Position numbers and translations under genes: made by a program. 64,000 nucleotides of DNA from Montifringilla adamsi. Taxonomy: Eukaryota > Chordata > Aves > Passeriformes > Passeridae. This document shows, one piece after another, positions 22,833 to 32,900 of this stretch. Every line of letters starts with the position of its first letter. Positions within the stretch are counted from its first letter, which is position 1. Location: the NCBI GenBank assembly GCA_017590115.1, contig JAGGNK010006604.1:310001-374000 (forward strand). The letters are read 5' to 3'. The notes below the pieces were generated by a model. It did not search any database. It saw only the letters and a list, made by a program, of their open reading frames with translations, and was not told the origin of the DNA.

Positions 22833-22920
22833 CACTGTGCCCATCCTTTGATTCAGACAGGCTTTAGCAAAGTCTCCAGCAGAGCACCCCACCCATCTGT
22901 CTCTGCCTCCCTGACCATTT
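22833..22920. repeat. flank of the second E-box array
   Basis: Matches 18020-18097 apart from scattered substitutions and an extra 17 bp (AGCAGAGCACCCCACCC) after GTCTCC. Beyond ACCATTTT the two loci diverge at once, so the shared segment has a sharp right edge. Confidence 0.9.
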
Positions 22921-23050
22921 TGGGAAGCACACCCAAGAGGTGCATTCCTGTTTTTGATGGTGGGAAGTTACAGCACTTCTTTCTCTTGGGAAAATGTCCT
23001 CCTTACACCCCCAGGGTTCATCTTTGCAATCTACGTGCTTCATCCTGCAA

Positions 23051-23142
23051 GATAGCACTGAAAATCTTTGGGAGATATTTGAGGAAGAAAAACTAAGATA
23101 GTACTGAATATCTTTGGGAGATATTTGAGGAGGCAAAACTAG
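23051..23142. repeat. tandem duplication, 46-bp unit, two copies
   Basis: ATCTTTGGGAGATATTTGAG occurs at 23064 and 23110. The two 46-bp copies (23051-23096 and 23097-23142) differ at only a few sites. Confidence 0.9.
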
Positions 23143-24360
23143 TTGTACTGTTTGTATAATGATTATGTCTAATTTTGCGTGCTTGTTCTTCTTACTCCTG
23201 TTGTTTCCTCTTGCTCTCCAATCTCTTCACTTCCTCCGTAAACAAGTGATTAATTGTGTTTGGCAGCTGCTGACCCTATCCAAGTGGTACTGCCACGTGG
23301 GCTCTATTAAACATAGTTTTAATGTTCCCAGGCTCACTTAGCAGTGCCCAGTGATGGATGATTTCACACAGAACACCAAACGGATCATTTGTAATTGCTG
23401 ACTCCACACAAATGGCATGAAGCCTCATCCCAGGAATCAGCCATTCCAATGGGCTGGCACTCAACACTGGACACAAAACCCATCAAAATGGACAAAGACA
23501 CTATGGAAAAGGACACTAGAGCTTTTTCATGTAGATGTCCCCAAAACTCACCAAGCTTCCTGGAAGTTTATACGCCTTAAATTCCACTTAAAAGAAATTT
23601 AGAAAGCTTTGTACTTTACCTTGATAGATTCACAGTGTATCCCCAATGGAAGGAAGTACCACAGACACAGAAATGCTAAATGGATTCTTATATCAGCACC
23701 ATCACAGTGATTACCAAATAAATGTATAATTATGATACACTTGAAGTATTAGGAGGAATAAAAGATCAAACACACCTCTTTATCAGGGAATAGGAGCTGA
23801 AACTACAGACCATAACATGCTGTGCTGAGAGATAAAGATCATGTTACCATTGAATTTTTTATATCCTCCAAAGGTCAAAATCACTTCACCATAAAATTTT
23901 CAGTGTCACAAAACTCAGAAGTAGTAAATGTGTTTTTGTTCTAGTCTAGTCATGCACGCAAATTATTGGAACCCTTAAATTGTTAGAACATCAAATAAAA
24001 AAATCAGGACGTGAAAGTTCTCATCTTGACATTAGAGCGACTATTTCTGAAAATCTAATCCATTGGAGATGGTCATAATTACTGTAAAATTGCTTCTGAA
24101 ACTAATTTGTTCATGCACACACAAATGAAACAGAATTACATTTCCCTTTTTTCTTTTTTTTTCTTTTTTTTTTTTTTTTGGTACAAAGGAAAGACGAGAC
24201 ACCGGCCTCCTTTGAATATCAGGGTCTTTCTTAGGTTTTGATCTTCTTTGAAATTTTCTCATCAAGGGCCTTGTTAAGGCAGCAGAGTCCAGGCCTTGCA
24301 CCTTACAGGGCTGCAACCCAGACACTGGATTGGGCTGCAGGTCAGATCCACCTGCAGATG
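23143..24360. other. AT-rich single-copy segment
   Basis: AT-rich throughout, with a T-rich tract at about 24144-24180 (TTTTTTCTTTTTTTTTC and a longer T run). Repeat-free AT-rich sequence at 23570-24140 is a candidate for conserved non-coding DNA. No gene was recognised. Confidence 0.35.
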
Positions 24361-24580
24361 TGCCCTGGGCTCACACCTGCCCTGAGATCACTCCTGCCCT
24401 GAGATTGCTCCTGCCCTGGGCTCACTCCTGCCCTGGGATCACTCCTGCCCTGAGATCACTCCTGCCCTGAGATCACTCCTGCCCTGGGATCGCTCCTGCC
24501 CTGGGCTCAGTCCTGCCCTGAGCTCACTCCTCCCTGAGCTCACTCCTGCCCTGGGCTCACTCCTGCCCTGGGCTCAATTT
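24361..24580. repeat. minisatellite, 17-bp unit, about 13 copies
   Basis: Units read CTGGGCTCACTCCTGCC or CTGAGATCACTCCTGCC, with the alternation GGGCTC / GAGATC / GGGATC. One unit is shortened to CTCCTCCCTG near 24530. Confidence 0.95.
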
Positions 24581-27500
24581 CTTGCTTTTGGAAACGTCCT
24601 CATTTCCAGTCGCCTGCTGGTGTGCAAGGCTGGTATTTCTGCCAGCTTGGAAGAGAAGGTAAAACCACAATATCTCACTGTCCAGAGAGATTTCTGTACT
24701 GCCTCTCGTTTCCCTGGTCCTCCTCAGGAGCTTACCAAGCCTCTCTGGCCATCCCAGGTTGTTTAAGACTTTCTGGTTTCATGTTTGAGGCCGTGGCTTT
24801 GCTCCAGCTGTTTGTCACAGGACAAGAAGCACACTCAGTGTCTTGGCCTCAGGTGCAGTTTAAAAGCAAATCTGAAGCATGTAATGAGTCACTGTACGGA
24901 AGTAAATGTTGTTGTCTCTCAGAAGCGGGGGTTTATGTGTGTATATCTCAAATATTTATCCCATGTTTATTTGATCTGCTCTCAACTTCACAAACTGCAA
25001 ATAAGGGAGTTGACTCTATTGCAGTTTTGTTCTATAATCATGACAAATGTTACTTCTTTTCTAAGAATAGTATCATTCCCTTGTCTTATTATTTCAACAT
25101 CTTCTTTCTCTGCTGCTGATAAATGAAACTTAATTGAATTTAATACTGAAAACCATAGGCACAAGCCCATTACCCAGCCTGAGCTGCTGGAGCTGTGCTC
25201 CTCGGTGCAGTCACTAAGCAGAGAGCAGAGTTTACACTTAGCTGCTGACTCAGCAGACAGAGGCTGAGATCACCTGGGTTTGTCACCAGCTCCAGAGCCA
25301 GGACGTGAGGGCCTCAGCTCTGGCATGGTATTTGTGGCATTAATGAAGCTCTGTCACTGCCACAGAGGATGGACACTCCGGGGACTCAAGAGATCTGCTT
25401 CATGCTGTCAGGACCAAAGGTAGCACAAAGTTCCTGTGGACTAAGGAATAGGTAATGAGGCAAAAGGCAGGAGTTTGGATTTTCTCCTATTGCTGGGACT
25501 TAAAACTTCCATTTCAGGTGCACAGTACCTTCAGGTGGAGCCTTTCCAGAGAGGAGAGATGGGGAACCTGCTTCCAAGACTTCCCCAGAGTGCCTGCAGC
25601 CTGCAATATTCTTCTTGTCTCCACTAAAAAGATGAAGCAGATGCAACGCAGAAATCGGATAGATTTTGGTTTTAGGCTGGGATTGTCTTTCAAATGATCT
25701 TGAAAGGAATCAGCTCGTGCTTGAAAACCAGACTGGTGACTCCTTCCCCTGCCTGTGGGTGGCTGGGGAGTGGTTGGTGCGTGGAGGGGTTCTTCAGAGG
25801 AAAACCCTACACAGAGAACACAGATTCTTGCAAGCCATGCTCCATCTCAATGAGAATATCATCGGGCAGAGTGTTTGGATTGGAAATCTCAAGGGTGAAA
25901 AAAGGGTGTTAAAATACTGAGCCAGAGTGTGTTCAGTCTTCCAGCATAAATTACACAGCTGTTTAATATTATTTACTAGTGTAAAAATGTGCTTAGAACA
26001 TTCAGCCAAATCCAGAGAACATCCAAATGCACATACTTGATAGATCTCTGAAAGAAAACAAGGTATGTACCAGTATCCATGACAACAGAGCCACCACGAT
26101 CATGGGTATGTGAGCAAGACACTGCTTAGCATTATGGAAATTTTAAACAGCCTGCTGCTGTTGAGGGCAGAGCTTTTCATGCATATTTTCATGCATATTA
26201 AGTTTATTACCTATTCCCAATTAGGTGTCTTGATGTTTGGTGAGGTTGGAATTTGCAGGGAGGAAGGAGCCCCCCGTCCCAGTGCAGAGGGCAGCCCAGG
26301 AGCAGGGGGGGCAGCCAGCACCCCCTGAGGGCACCCCGGCCCCCCGCAGCAGGGGAGCTGCTGGCCGCAGGGTTGGCATCAGGATGGCCACGGAGCCTCG
26401 GAGGGAACGCAGGGGCTGAGCAGCACCTGGAGCCGGGTCTGGTCCCGTCCCTGGAGCCAGGTCTGGTCCTGTCCCTGCCTGTCCTGCCCCTGTCCCCACC
26501 CCAGCTCCTGCGGGGTCTGTCCCCCTCCCTGTCCCAGCCCGTGCAGGGGCAGCGCTGGCCAAGCCCAGCTCAGGGGTCAGAGGCAGCCTGCAGACCCCAG
26601 GAGAACAGGGGGCTTCTCCATGCACAGCTGGGCTGGCAAGGGGATGTTCCTGGGGGGAAATAAACCCTGAGATGTGCTACGAGGGGAATGGTGTCGAGGA
26701 AAAAACAAACTCCTCTCAGCCCTGTTCTCCTATCTTGCTTCCAGTGTCATCTTTCTGGTCCACGGAAATCTGCCACAACAATGAGCCCCAGTTCAGAACT
26801 GCCTCAAATTGATACCAGAGGAAAAATAAACTGGAAAATTCAGGGAGTGCCCCGCAAGACCCACGGTCCTGCAGGCAGCACAGGAAGGAGGAGGCTCCTG
26901 TGCAGGTGTGGGAGGCTGGTCCTGCGAGCGAGGGCTGGCTCCCCCTCCGTGGTTCTCTCCAAACTCAGCTCCTCCCCATCCCGTCCATGCTTGCCACAAA
27001 CAAAATGAGTTGGTCACCTCTGGATTAGTGCAGCCAGGGCAGCCCCTCAGCAAACCTTCAAGCTGAGATCCTGCAAGTCCAAAATCTCGCCTGGAGAGGT
27101 GAGAAATCTCACCTATACGGCAGGAACCAGAGAGAGGAAACAAAGACTCCTGAAACATGGCCCCATGCTGCTTGCCTGGGGTTTGCACTGCGGCTCCACT
27201 GACCTTTCCCACTTCCAGGGTGCTCATACCAGAGCTGAGGGGCCTCCCCAGGAGTAACCATGACGATACAAAACTTTGCACGACAGTGGAAGTCATCACT
27301 CCTTGGGAAACTCTCCCCTTTCAGACTGCTGTTCACACGAGAAACTTTACATCCTGTAGTTTATTTTTAGAGTAAATATTTCATTGCACTGCCTCTGTTT
27401 CATGACTCTTTATTTCTGACATAGGAGATTCGGAAGAGCAAAAGCGAGCAACTTTGTGACTTTGGAGCAGAAATGATGATGCCCTTTGAAACAAGGGTCA

Positions 27501-27840
27501 CTGGATAATGCAGGAGTCCAGTTTCTCTCTCAGATGTTTTCTGGGTTTTGGTGGGGTTATTTTCCCACTAATAGCTTTTTTATTTCCTGAGAAAAAGGCT
27601 GTGTGAACCCAGAGTGCCCGTTGGAAAATCTGTTGTTGTGTTTATGAACTATTGGATCGGCTGGAGACTGTGACACGAATAGCAATGTAGCAAAGGGACA
27701 GAAACAAACCATCTGTGCCTGGGTGGAACCACGTCTGCACAGTGTCAGCTCAGGGCAGTTTTTGCACAGAAAACACAGTAATTATATCGTTCATGATGGA
27801 GTCGTTAGCACGACCTTAACTGCAGCGATAGGAGGAAGCC
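24581..27840. other. single-copy DNA, no gene recognised
   Basis: A plus frame of 165 codons (24622-25119) is the longest outside repeats but is Cys/Ser/Phe-rich and unrecognised. A 12-bp duplication (TTTCATGCATAT) lies at 26176-26199. GC-rich sequence at 26240-26660 includes a 24-bp pair at 26428-26475 (TGGAGCC[G/A]GGTCTGGTCC). The 27360-27790 segment is AT-mixed and repeat-free. Confidence 0.4.
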
Positions 27841-27960
27841 GTGAGGTGTTCTCCAGGCGGGTCTGAGGAGCACAAGTCTGAGGAGCACAAGTGCTGGCTC
27901 TCCGGAGCCAGAGACCGGGACTCTGCTGCCCGCGGCCTGCCAGCATCCAGGGGGGTGGCA

Positions 27961-28323
27961 CAGCCAGCGGGGGACAGCTCCGGGGGGACAGGCTGGGCTG
28001 GGACCCCCAGAGCCCCACAGCCCGGCCCCACGGCCAGGGAGCTCCCGCGGGACAGAGGGGAGGCTGGGACAGGCTGGGACAGGGATGGGACAGGGCTGGG
28101 ACAGGGATGGGACAGGGATGGGACAGGGATGGGACAGGGACAGGGACGGGGAGGGGACCGGGCTTGGACAGGGATGGCAGCCAGCGGGGGACAGCTCCGG
28201 GGGGACAGGCTGGGCTGGGACCCCCAGAGCCCCACCCCGGCCAGGCAGCAGCCCCACAGCCCGGCCCCAGGGCCAGGGAGCTCCCGCGGGACAGAGGGGA
28301 GGCTGGGACAGGCTGGGACAGGG
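27961..28323. repeat. duplicated GC-rich block (217-bp offset)
   Basis: The block starting CAGCCAGCGGGGGACAGCTC at 27961 recurs at 28178. Both copies run through GGCTGGGCTGGGACCCCCAG and the GGGAGCTCCCGCGGGACAG-type word into the GGGACA array. The second copy has an insertion of about 20 bp after GCCCCAC (CCCGGCCAGGCAGCAGCCCC). The duplication therefore carries part of the G-rich array with it. Confidence 0.9.
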
Positions 28324-28610
28324 ATGGGACAGGGATGGGACAGGGCTTGGACAGGGATGGGACAGGGCTGGGACAGGGATGGGACAGGGATGGGACAGGG
28401 CTGGGACAGGGATGGGACAGGGATGGGACAGGGATGGGACAGGGACAGGGACAGGGATGGGACAGGGCTTGGACAGGGATGGGACAGGGCTGGGACAGGG
28501 ATGGGACAGGGATAGTACAGGAATGGGACAGGCTGGGACAGGGATGGGACAGGGCAGGGACAGGGATAGGACAGGAATGGGACAGGCTGGGACAGGCTGG
28601 GACAGGGATG
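28062..28610 (+). repeat. G-rich minisatellite with G-quadruplex potential
   Basis: Units of 10-11 bp, GGCTGGGACA and GGGATGGGACA, are repeated on both sides of the duplicated block at 28178-28300. Windows such as GGGACAGGGATGGGACAGGG hold four G3 runs with loops of 2-3 nt, a canonical quadruplex motif, over and over on the plus strand. Long frames here (up to 380 codons) result from absence of stops in the unit. Confidence 0.95.
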
Positions 28611-28641
28611 ATGGATGGATGGGTGGATGGATGGATGGATG
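28609..28641. repeat. (GGAT)n microsatellite
   Basis: GATGATGGATGGATGGGTGG then ATGGATGGATGGATG, directly after the G-rich array and probably derived from its GGGAT units. Confidence 0.85.
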
Positions 28642-28689
28642 CTCCAGGTCCCTCCCGGTGCTGCGGAGTGCCCCCAGCCCTGCCCCGCT

Positions 28690-28925
28690 CAGGCAGTCCC
28701 TGCACAGGGACTGGCCCTCCTCCTCTCCTGGGCTCTCCCGGCCTCCCCCAGGCTCTCCCGGGCCATCCTCAGGCAGTCCCTGCACAGGGACTGGCCCTCC
28801 TCCTCTCCTGGGCTCTCCCGGGCTCTCCCAGGCTCTCCCAGGCTGTCCCGGGCTCTCCCGGGCTCTCCCGGGCCATCCCGATGCTCTCCCGGGCTGTCCC
28901 GGGCTCTCCCATCCTCCCGGACCCA
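28690..28925. repeat. 80-bp duplication and CTCTCCCGGG minisatellite
   Basis: AGGCAGTCCCTGCACAGGGA occurs at 28691 and 28771, followed in both by CTGGCCCTCCTCCTCTCCTG. The second copy runs into a 10-bp array of GGCTCTCCCG / GGCTGTCCCG / GGCTCTCCCA to about 28915. CCCGGG palindromes recur in it. Confidence 0.9.
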
Positions 28926-28959
28926 GCGGGGCCGACACTTCCAGCACGACATAAATTAA

Positions 28960-29640
28960 TTTATCCCGCGGCAGTAAAGTGCATTACAGAGGTGCTTATA
29001 TTCTGTACTAGAGTGAATGCACCTTAATAAACCCCAGCCAAATGCATATAGAAAAGGTAACGCTGCGGATTTATGTTTTTTTTCTGTATTCTTTTATGGC
29101 CTCCATTTGCTTTTGTTCTCTTTTTTTATCCTTTTGGCTTTTATGTTTGCAAGTGATAAATTTTCCCATGTTTTACATTTTATATGTAGTTTATCTCTTT
29201 ATTTTGTACTTATATTGCATTGAAAATGGAATGAGTCTTTAGAATAATACAGCTGATATTGAATTTTTTAAATTGCTATTGGGTATATACTGCATAAGGT
29301 GGTTATCTGATCTCCAACTTAATCATGGGAAAATATTGCTATGGGGAAAGCTGACTGAGTAACAATGAGACCCCTATGCTTTCACAAAATTTATTTAACT
29401 ATAAACCTATTATAAAACATTAATTTAGAATTCTCTTACTTTCTGCTACATTCAGGTCAGATTTATTGTACACCATTACTGAATTCACACCAAAACTGAA
29501 TTAATCGTGCAGTCTCAGAGGTTCCTATTTAAGTTTATCAAGATATGCTCCTTCTCTCAGGATTTCCTGACTGCCAAAGTCAGTAAACATAAACAAAATT
29601 ACGCTTTTGTTGTAGTTCAGAAGTGGAGATTCAGGGACGA
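28960..29640. other. AT-rich single-copy segment
   Basis: The change from the GC-rich repeat complex to AT-rich sequence is abrupt, within about 30 bp. No repeat was recognised. It could hold a conserved element but offers no gene signal. Confidence 0.35.
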
Positions 29641-29829
29641 GATAGGACATCATGTATTTGTCCTACTAGAAATAATGCTTGTCCAAAGCTGAAGGACAGC
29701 CAGTAAAGCCTGAAACATTCCCAGTGCCTTGGAGAGTCCTGGAGTTCCAAGGGCCACAGGCACCTCTCACAGCTGTCAGGCATGGAAAAAGGCCCAGGAC
29801 ATTTCCACACTGTCACCTCATGCTGACCC

Positions 29830-29863
29830 AAAAAAAAAAAAAAAACAAACAAACAAACAAACC
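29830..29863. repeat. A-run followed by (CAAA)n
   Basis: Sixteen A then CAAACAAACAAACAAACC. Such tails can mark the 3' end of a retroposed sequence on the plus strand, but the upstream 150 bp match no element I know. Confidence 0.85.
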
Positions 29864-31159
29864 ACAAAAAAACTAACAGAAAAAATAAAAAAGCATTTTT
29901 CAGGTATAAAACCGAAGTAGCAGAGCACAGACCTGGGCACTCCACCCCTTTCCCCCCCCGGGGTGTGGCTGTCTCAGCAGAGAGGAAGAGCTTACAGATG
30001 CTGAGGCAAGTGAGGTGAGCACTGGCGCAAATTAAAGGCAAGCATAACAAAGTCTTTAAAAGTTAACTTTCCTTTAAGTGTAATTTTTCCTGGAGTGTCA
30101 GTGGTGTGTACAAAGGCGTCCCAGGTTGGTTTTTGCAGGTGTTTTTGCCGAGGTGTGCTGCGTGTTCCCACGGGAGCAGCGAAGCCCGCAGCCGATGCGG
30201 GCGCTGCGCAGAGCCCCAGCTCTGCATCCTGGCACGGCAGCACCTTCTGGGGCCCCGGTGCCTGCACAGGGCAGATCCAGAGCCAGCGTTAGCTCCCAAA
30301 TTCCCAGCTGGGAGTGTTGTGCTGACCGCAGCTGCATTCTGGAGCGTGCGAGGTCTCGGGTCCTGCACGGCAGCTGGACCCCCACAGCCGGGTTCCCTCC
30401 CCACCCCGTGCCCTTCACATTAATTCCAACTGGTCATTCCCAGCTGGGCCCAATGGATCACCAGGTCCTTCTGGAAGGGTGCAGTGATGTGAGACCCCCG
30501 ACCTCAGGAGCAGGAGGCTCACCATCACAGCTGCAGGAATCCTGTCCAAACCCTTGCTTACCTCACAGCCAAAATAATGCACATTTTGACTGGTTCTCCA
30601 GTTGATGTCTCCTCCAGGGTTTATTTGAATTTCAAGCAACGAGCAGAATTAACCACTGAATCAAACTGTAGAACATTTAACACAGGGTAGCTTTAATGTC
30701 ACCCATCAGAATAAACACAATTTCGCAAAGTCCAGGCCTGCCTTGCAGGATTGCCAAGGAGCAGCAGGGCTCAGCCAAGGCTGCGGCTGCTCTGGCCACT
30801 GCCCTGAAGGTGCCTTTGGGAGGGGAAATCCAATGCCCTGCTCCCAGGGAAGGGGCACACCGAGCCCGGGTCCGTGTGCCAGGGGCTCCCCCACCAGCTC
30901 TGGCTCTGCTGGCCTGCCTCTGCCCAGGAGAAACCAAGACCTCCACAGTTTAGAGCCTTAAAATGCTGCCACAACAAAGCATCCGTCCTTTCCCAGCCTA
31001 GTCAAACTTCTAAGGACAAAGAAAAATGAAATTACAGAGCGGCAGTAATCCTGCTTCAGTTAATGATCTCATCTAATGGCTTGTTTGTGACAAAGCTCGT
31101 CTCTTCCTCCTGAACACTGCTCAGCTGTGGAATCAGGATCAATTTCAGGAATAGGAAAG
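29864..31159. other. single-copy DNA, no gene recognised
   Basis: A GC-rich stretch (about 30140-30420 and 30720-30950) carries overlapping chance frames in several frames. Nothing identifies an exon. Confidence 0.4.
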
Positions 31160-31830
31160 AACATGTTCCTGTTTGTTTCATTTGAATTTCTCTTTTAATG
31201 TGTTGGTAATATCTGCAATGCCCACTGCTGATGTAATATAGATCTAATTCTCAGCTCATTTAGCTGCTGCCTCAATAGGAACACAATGCCTTGTGGGAGT
31301 GATGATTAGAGAGCAACAGCAGAGATATAAAGCAGAGATAAATGAAATAAATTCCAGAAAAGTTACTAACAACGTAATCTGTGGCCACATCAGTCAGCTG
31401 CTGCTCTGATGCACTAAATGGCTGCTTCATTTTGTGGGGTTTTTAACGATAGCCACATTACATAGCAGCAAGGAGGAGGAAAGCAAGCAAGAATGCATAA
31501 CCCACCCTCTCCTCCCGACCCCAATGTCATGGGAGTATCGAGGGTGGAGGAGATGGAGCCATAAAAGTGAATGGCACGGCACATGCCTCTCAAGCTGTTA
31601 TCTGTTATCTATAAAGAATTAAAATGAGCTCGTTATTTCATATGTGCCAGAAAAATGGGTTCATCAGTATTGTGCTGAAATGCATTATGACTTACTGATT
31701 CTTGATCTCATGGCTGTTGCACTTATTTGAAAACATATTTATAAGCTTTATGTCAACTGCCAGCCATTGAATTTTTATTGTATATTACAGAGAGAAGTCT
31801 TATGTCTCAATTTGCATCTCTCTTAGAAAC
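31160..31830. other. AT-rich candidate conserved element
   Basis: Repeat-free AT-rich DNA with a perfect octamer ATTTGCAT at 31810-31817 (POU-family site) and words such as TTATTTCATATGTGCC. The texture fits conserved non-coding DNA of vertebrates, but conservation cannot be judged from one sequence. Confidence 0.3.
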
Positions 31831-32036
31831 ATTGAACCACAGAATACATAACTCTGTTCTTGTGTGATTTACTTGGGAAAAACCCGATCACAGGCTCAGA
31901 GAACATCCCTGCCTCACACACCCAGGTGACTTCTGTTAGTTCCTGTCCCAGTGCCCGGCTGTGCAGCCCAACCGAGCTCCAGCCTCTGGCAAAACCTACA
32001 CACTGAACAAAAGTGACACATCCAGGCTGCAGCTGA

Positions 32037-32300
32037 AGGGACCAAAATCTCCAGCCCCCCCAGTGCCACCCTGCCCTGGCAGGGACACTGCCTCTGTCCC
32101 AGGTGCTCCAGCCCCAGTGTCCAGCCTGGCCTTGGGCACTGCCAGGGATCCAGGGGCAGCCCCAGCTGCTCTGGGCACCTGTGCCAGGGCCTGCCCACCC
32201 TGCCAGGGAGGAATTTTTCCCACTGCTCAATCTAACCCTGCCCTCTGGCTGTGGGAGCCATTCCCTGTGTCCTGTCATTCCAGGCCCCGTCCAAGACCGG
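32037..32300 (-). mobile_element. CR1 LINE 3' fragment, minus strand
   Basis: The plus-strand text CCCAGTGCCACCCTGCCCTG, the shared GC-rich block, GGGCACCTGTGCCAGGGCCT, then GCTCAATCTAACCCTGCCCT and GCCATTCCCTGTGTCCTGTC is the reverse complement of a CR1 3' region. The word TGTCCTGTCATTCCAGG marks a position further into the element than the other copies reach. A plus frame of 211 codons (32103-32738) is antisense to it. Confidence 0.9.
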
Positions 32301-32784
32301 GGCTGCTCCGAGGGGTGGTCTCCAGTTTGCAGGGAGCAAGAAGCTGAGGAAGGGTGGCATGCTGTTGGGGGCTGCTCCCCAGGGAGGAGCGGGACAACCT
32401 GTCCACAGTGGCTTCAGAAGTCACCTCCTGCCACCCTCGTCTGTCCCTTCATGCTGATTTCCTTTGTCTCACATTGCTGGCTGAACACGTACCCATGTGC
32501 CATTACTGTAATTCTGGAAATCTGTAAAGGCTGTGAACCAAAATCTCTGCAAATATTTGTGTTAATGTTTAATGAATTTGCTTCAGCTGTGTTTACCCTG
32601 CTTTGTATTCCCATCCTCCAAGCACTGAGGCATGAAAGCCTGGCAAATATGACTCAAGGCTACAGCAGTGCTCAAAATAAGGATTTCCTCCCCAGTTTCA
32701 TGCACAGCAGTGTCCCAGCTCTGTCCCAGCACTGCTGACCCCTCCAGTCAAAGAAAAGATTCACTCTTCAGACTTCAGAGGAGT

Positions 32785-32884
32785 GACCAAGGTCAAGGCC
32801 AGGCCGGATGGGACTTAGAGCAACCTGGTTTGGTAAAAGGTGTCCCTGCCCATGGCAAGGGCGGAATGAGATGAGCTTTAAGGT
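32785..32884 (+). mobile_element. CR1 LINE 3' fragment, plus strand
   Basis: AAGGTCAAGGCCAGGCCGGA, TTAGAGCAACCTGGTTTGGT and GGTGTCCCTGCCCATGGCAA are close matches to the CR1 3' region in sense orientation. The copy ends after GATGAGCTTTAAGG without the usual ATTCTATG tail. Confidence 0.9.
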
Positions 32885-32900
32885 TTAGGATTAGGATTAG
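32881..32900. repeat. short TTAGGA repeat at the CR1 end
   Basis: GGTTTAGGATTAGGATTAG replaces the expected CR1 terminus. It resembles a degenerate TTAGGG telomere-like word but is only about three units long. Confidence 0.6.

Noticed and set aside
24622..25119. 165-codon frame outside repeats
   Set aside because: No recognisable family, no conserved motif, and a composition typical of translated non-coding DNA.
27805..29027. Frames of 378 and 380 codons on opposite strands
   Set aside because: They arise from the 10/11-bp G-rich array and neighbouring duplications, with no start context or splice signals.
32103..32738. 211-codon plus frame
   Set aside because: Its first third is antisense to a CR1 3' region; the rest is unrecognised.
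32881..32900. Interstitial telomere repeat
   Set aside because: About three TTAGGA units, not TTAGGG; too short to call telomeric.
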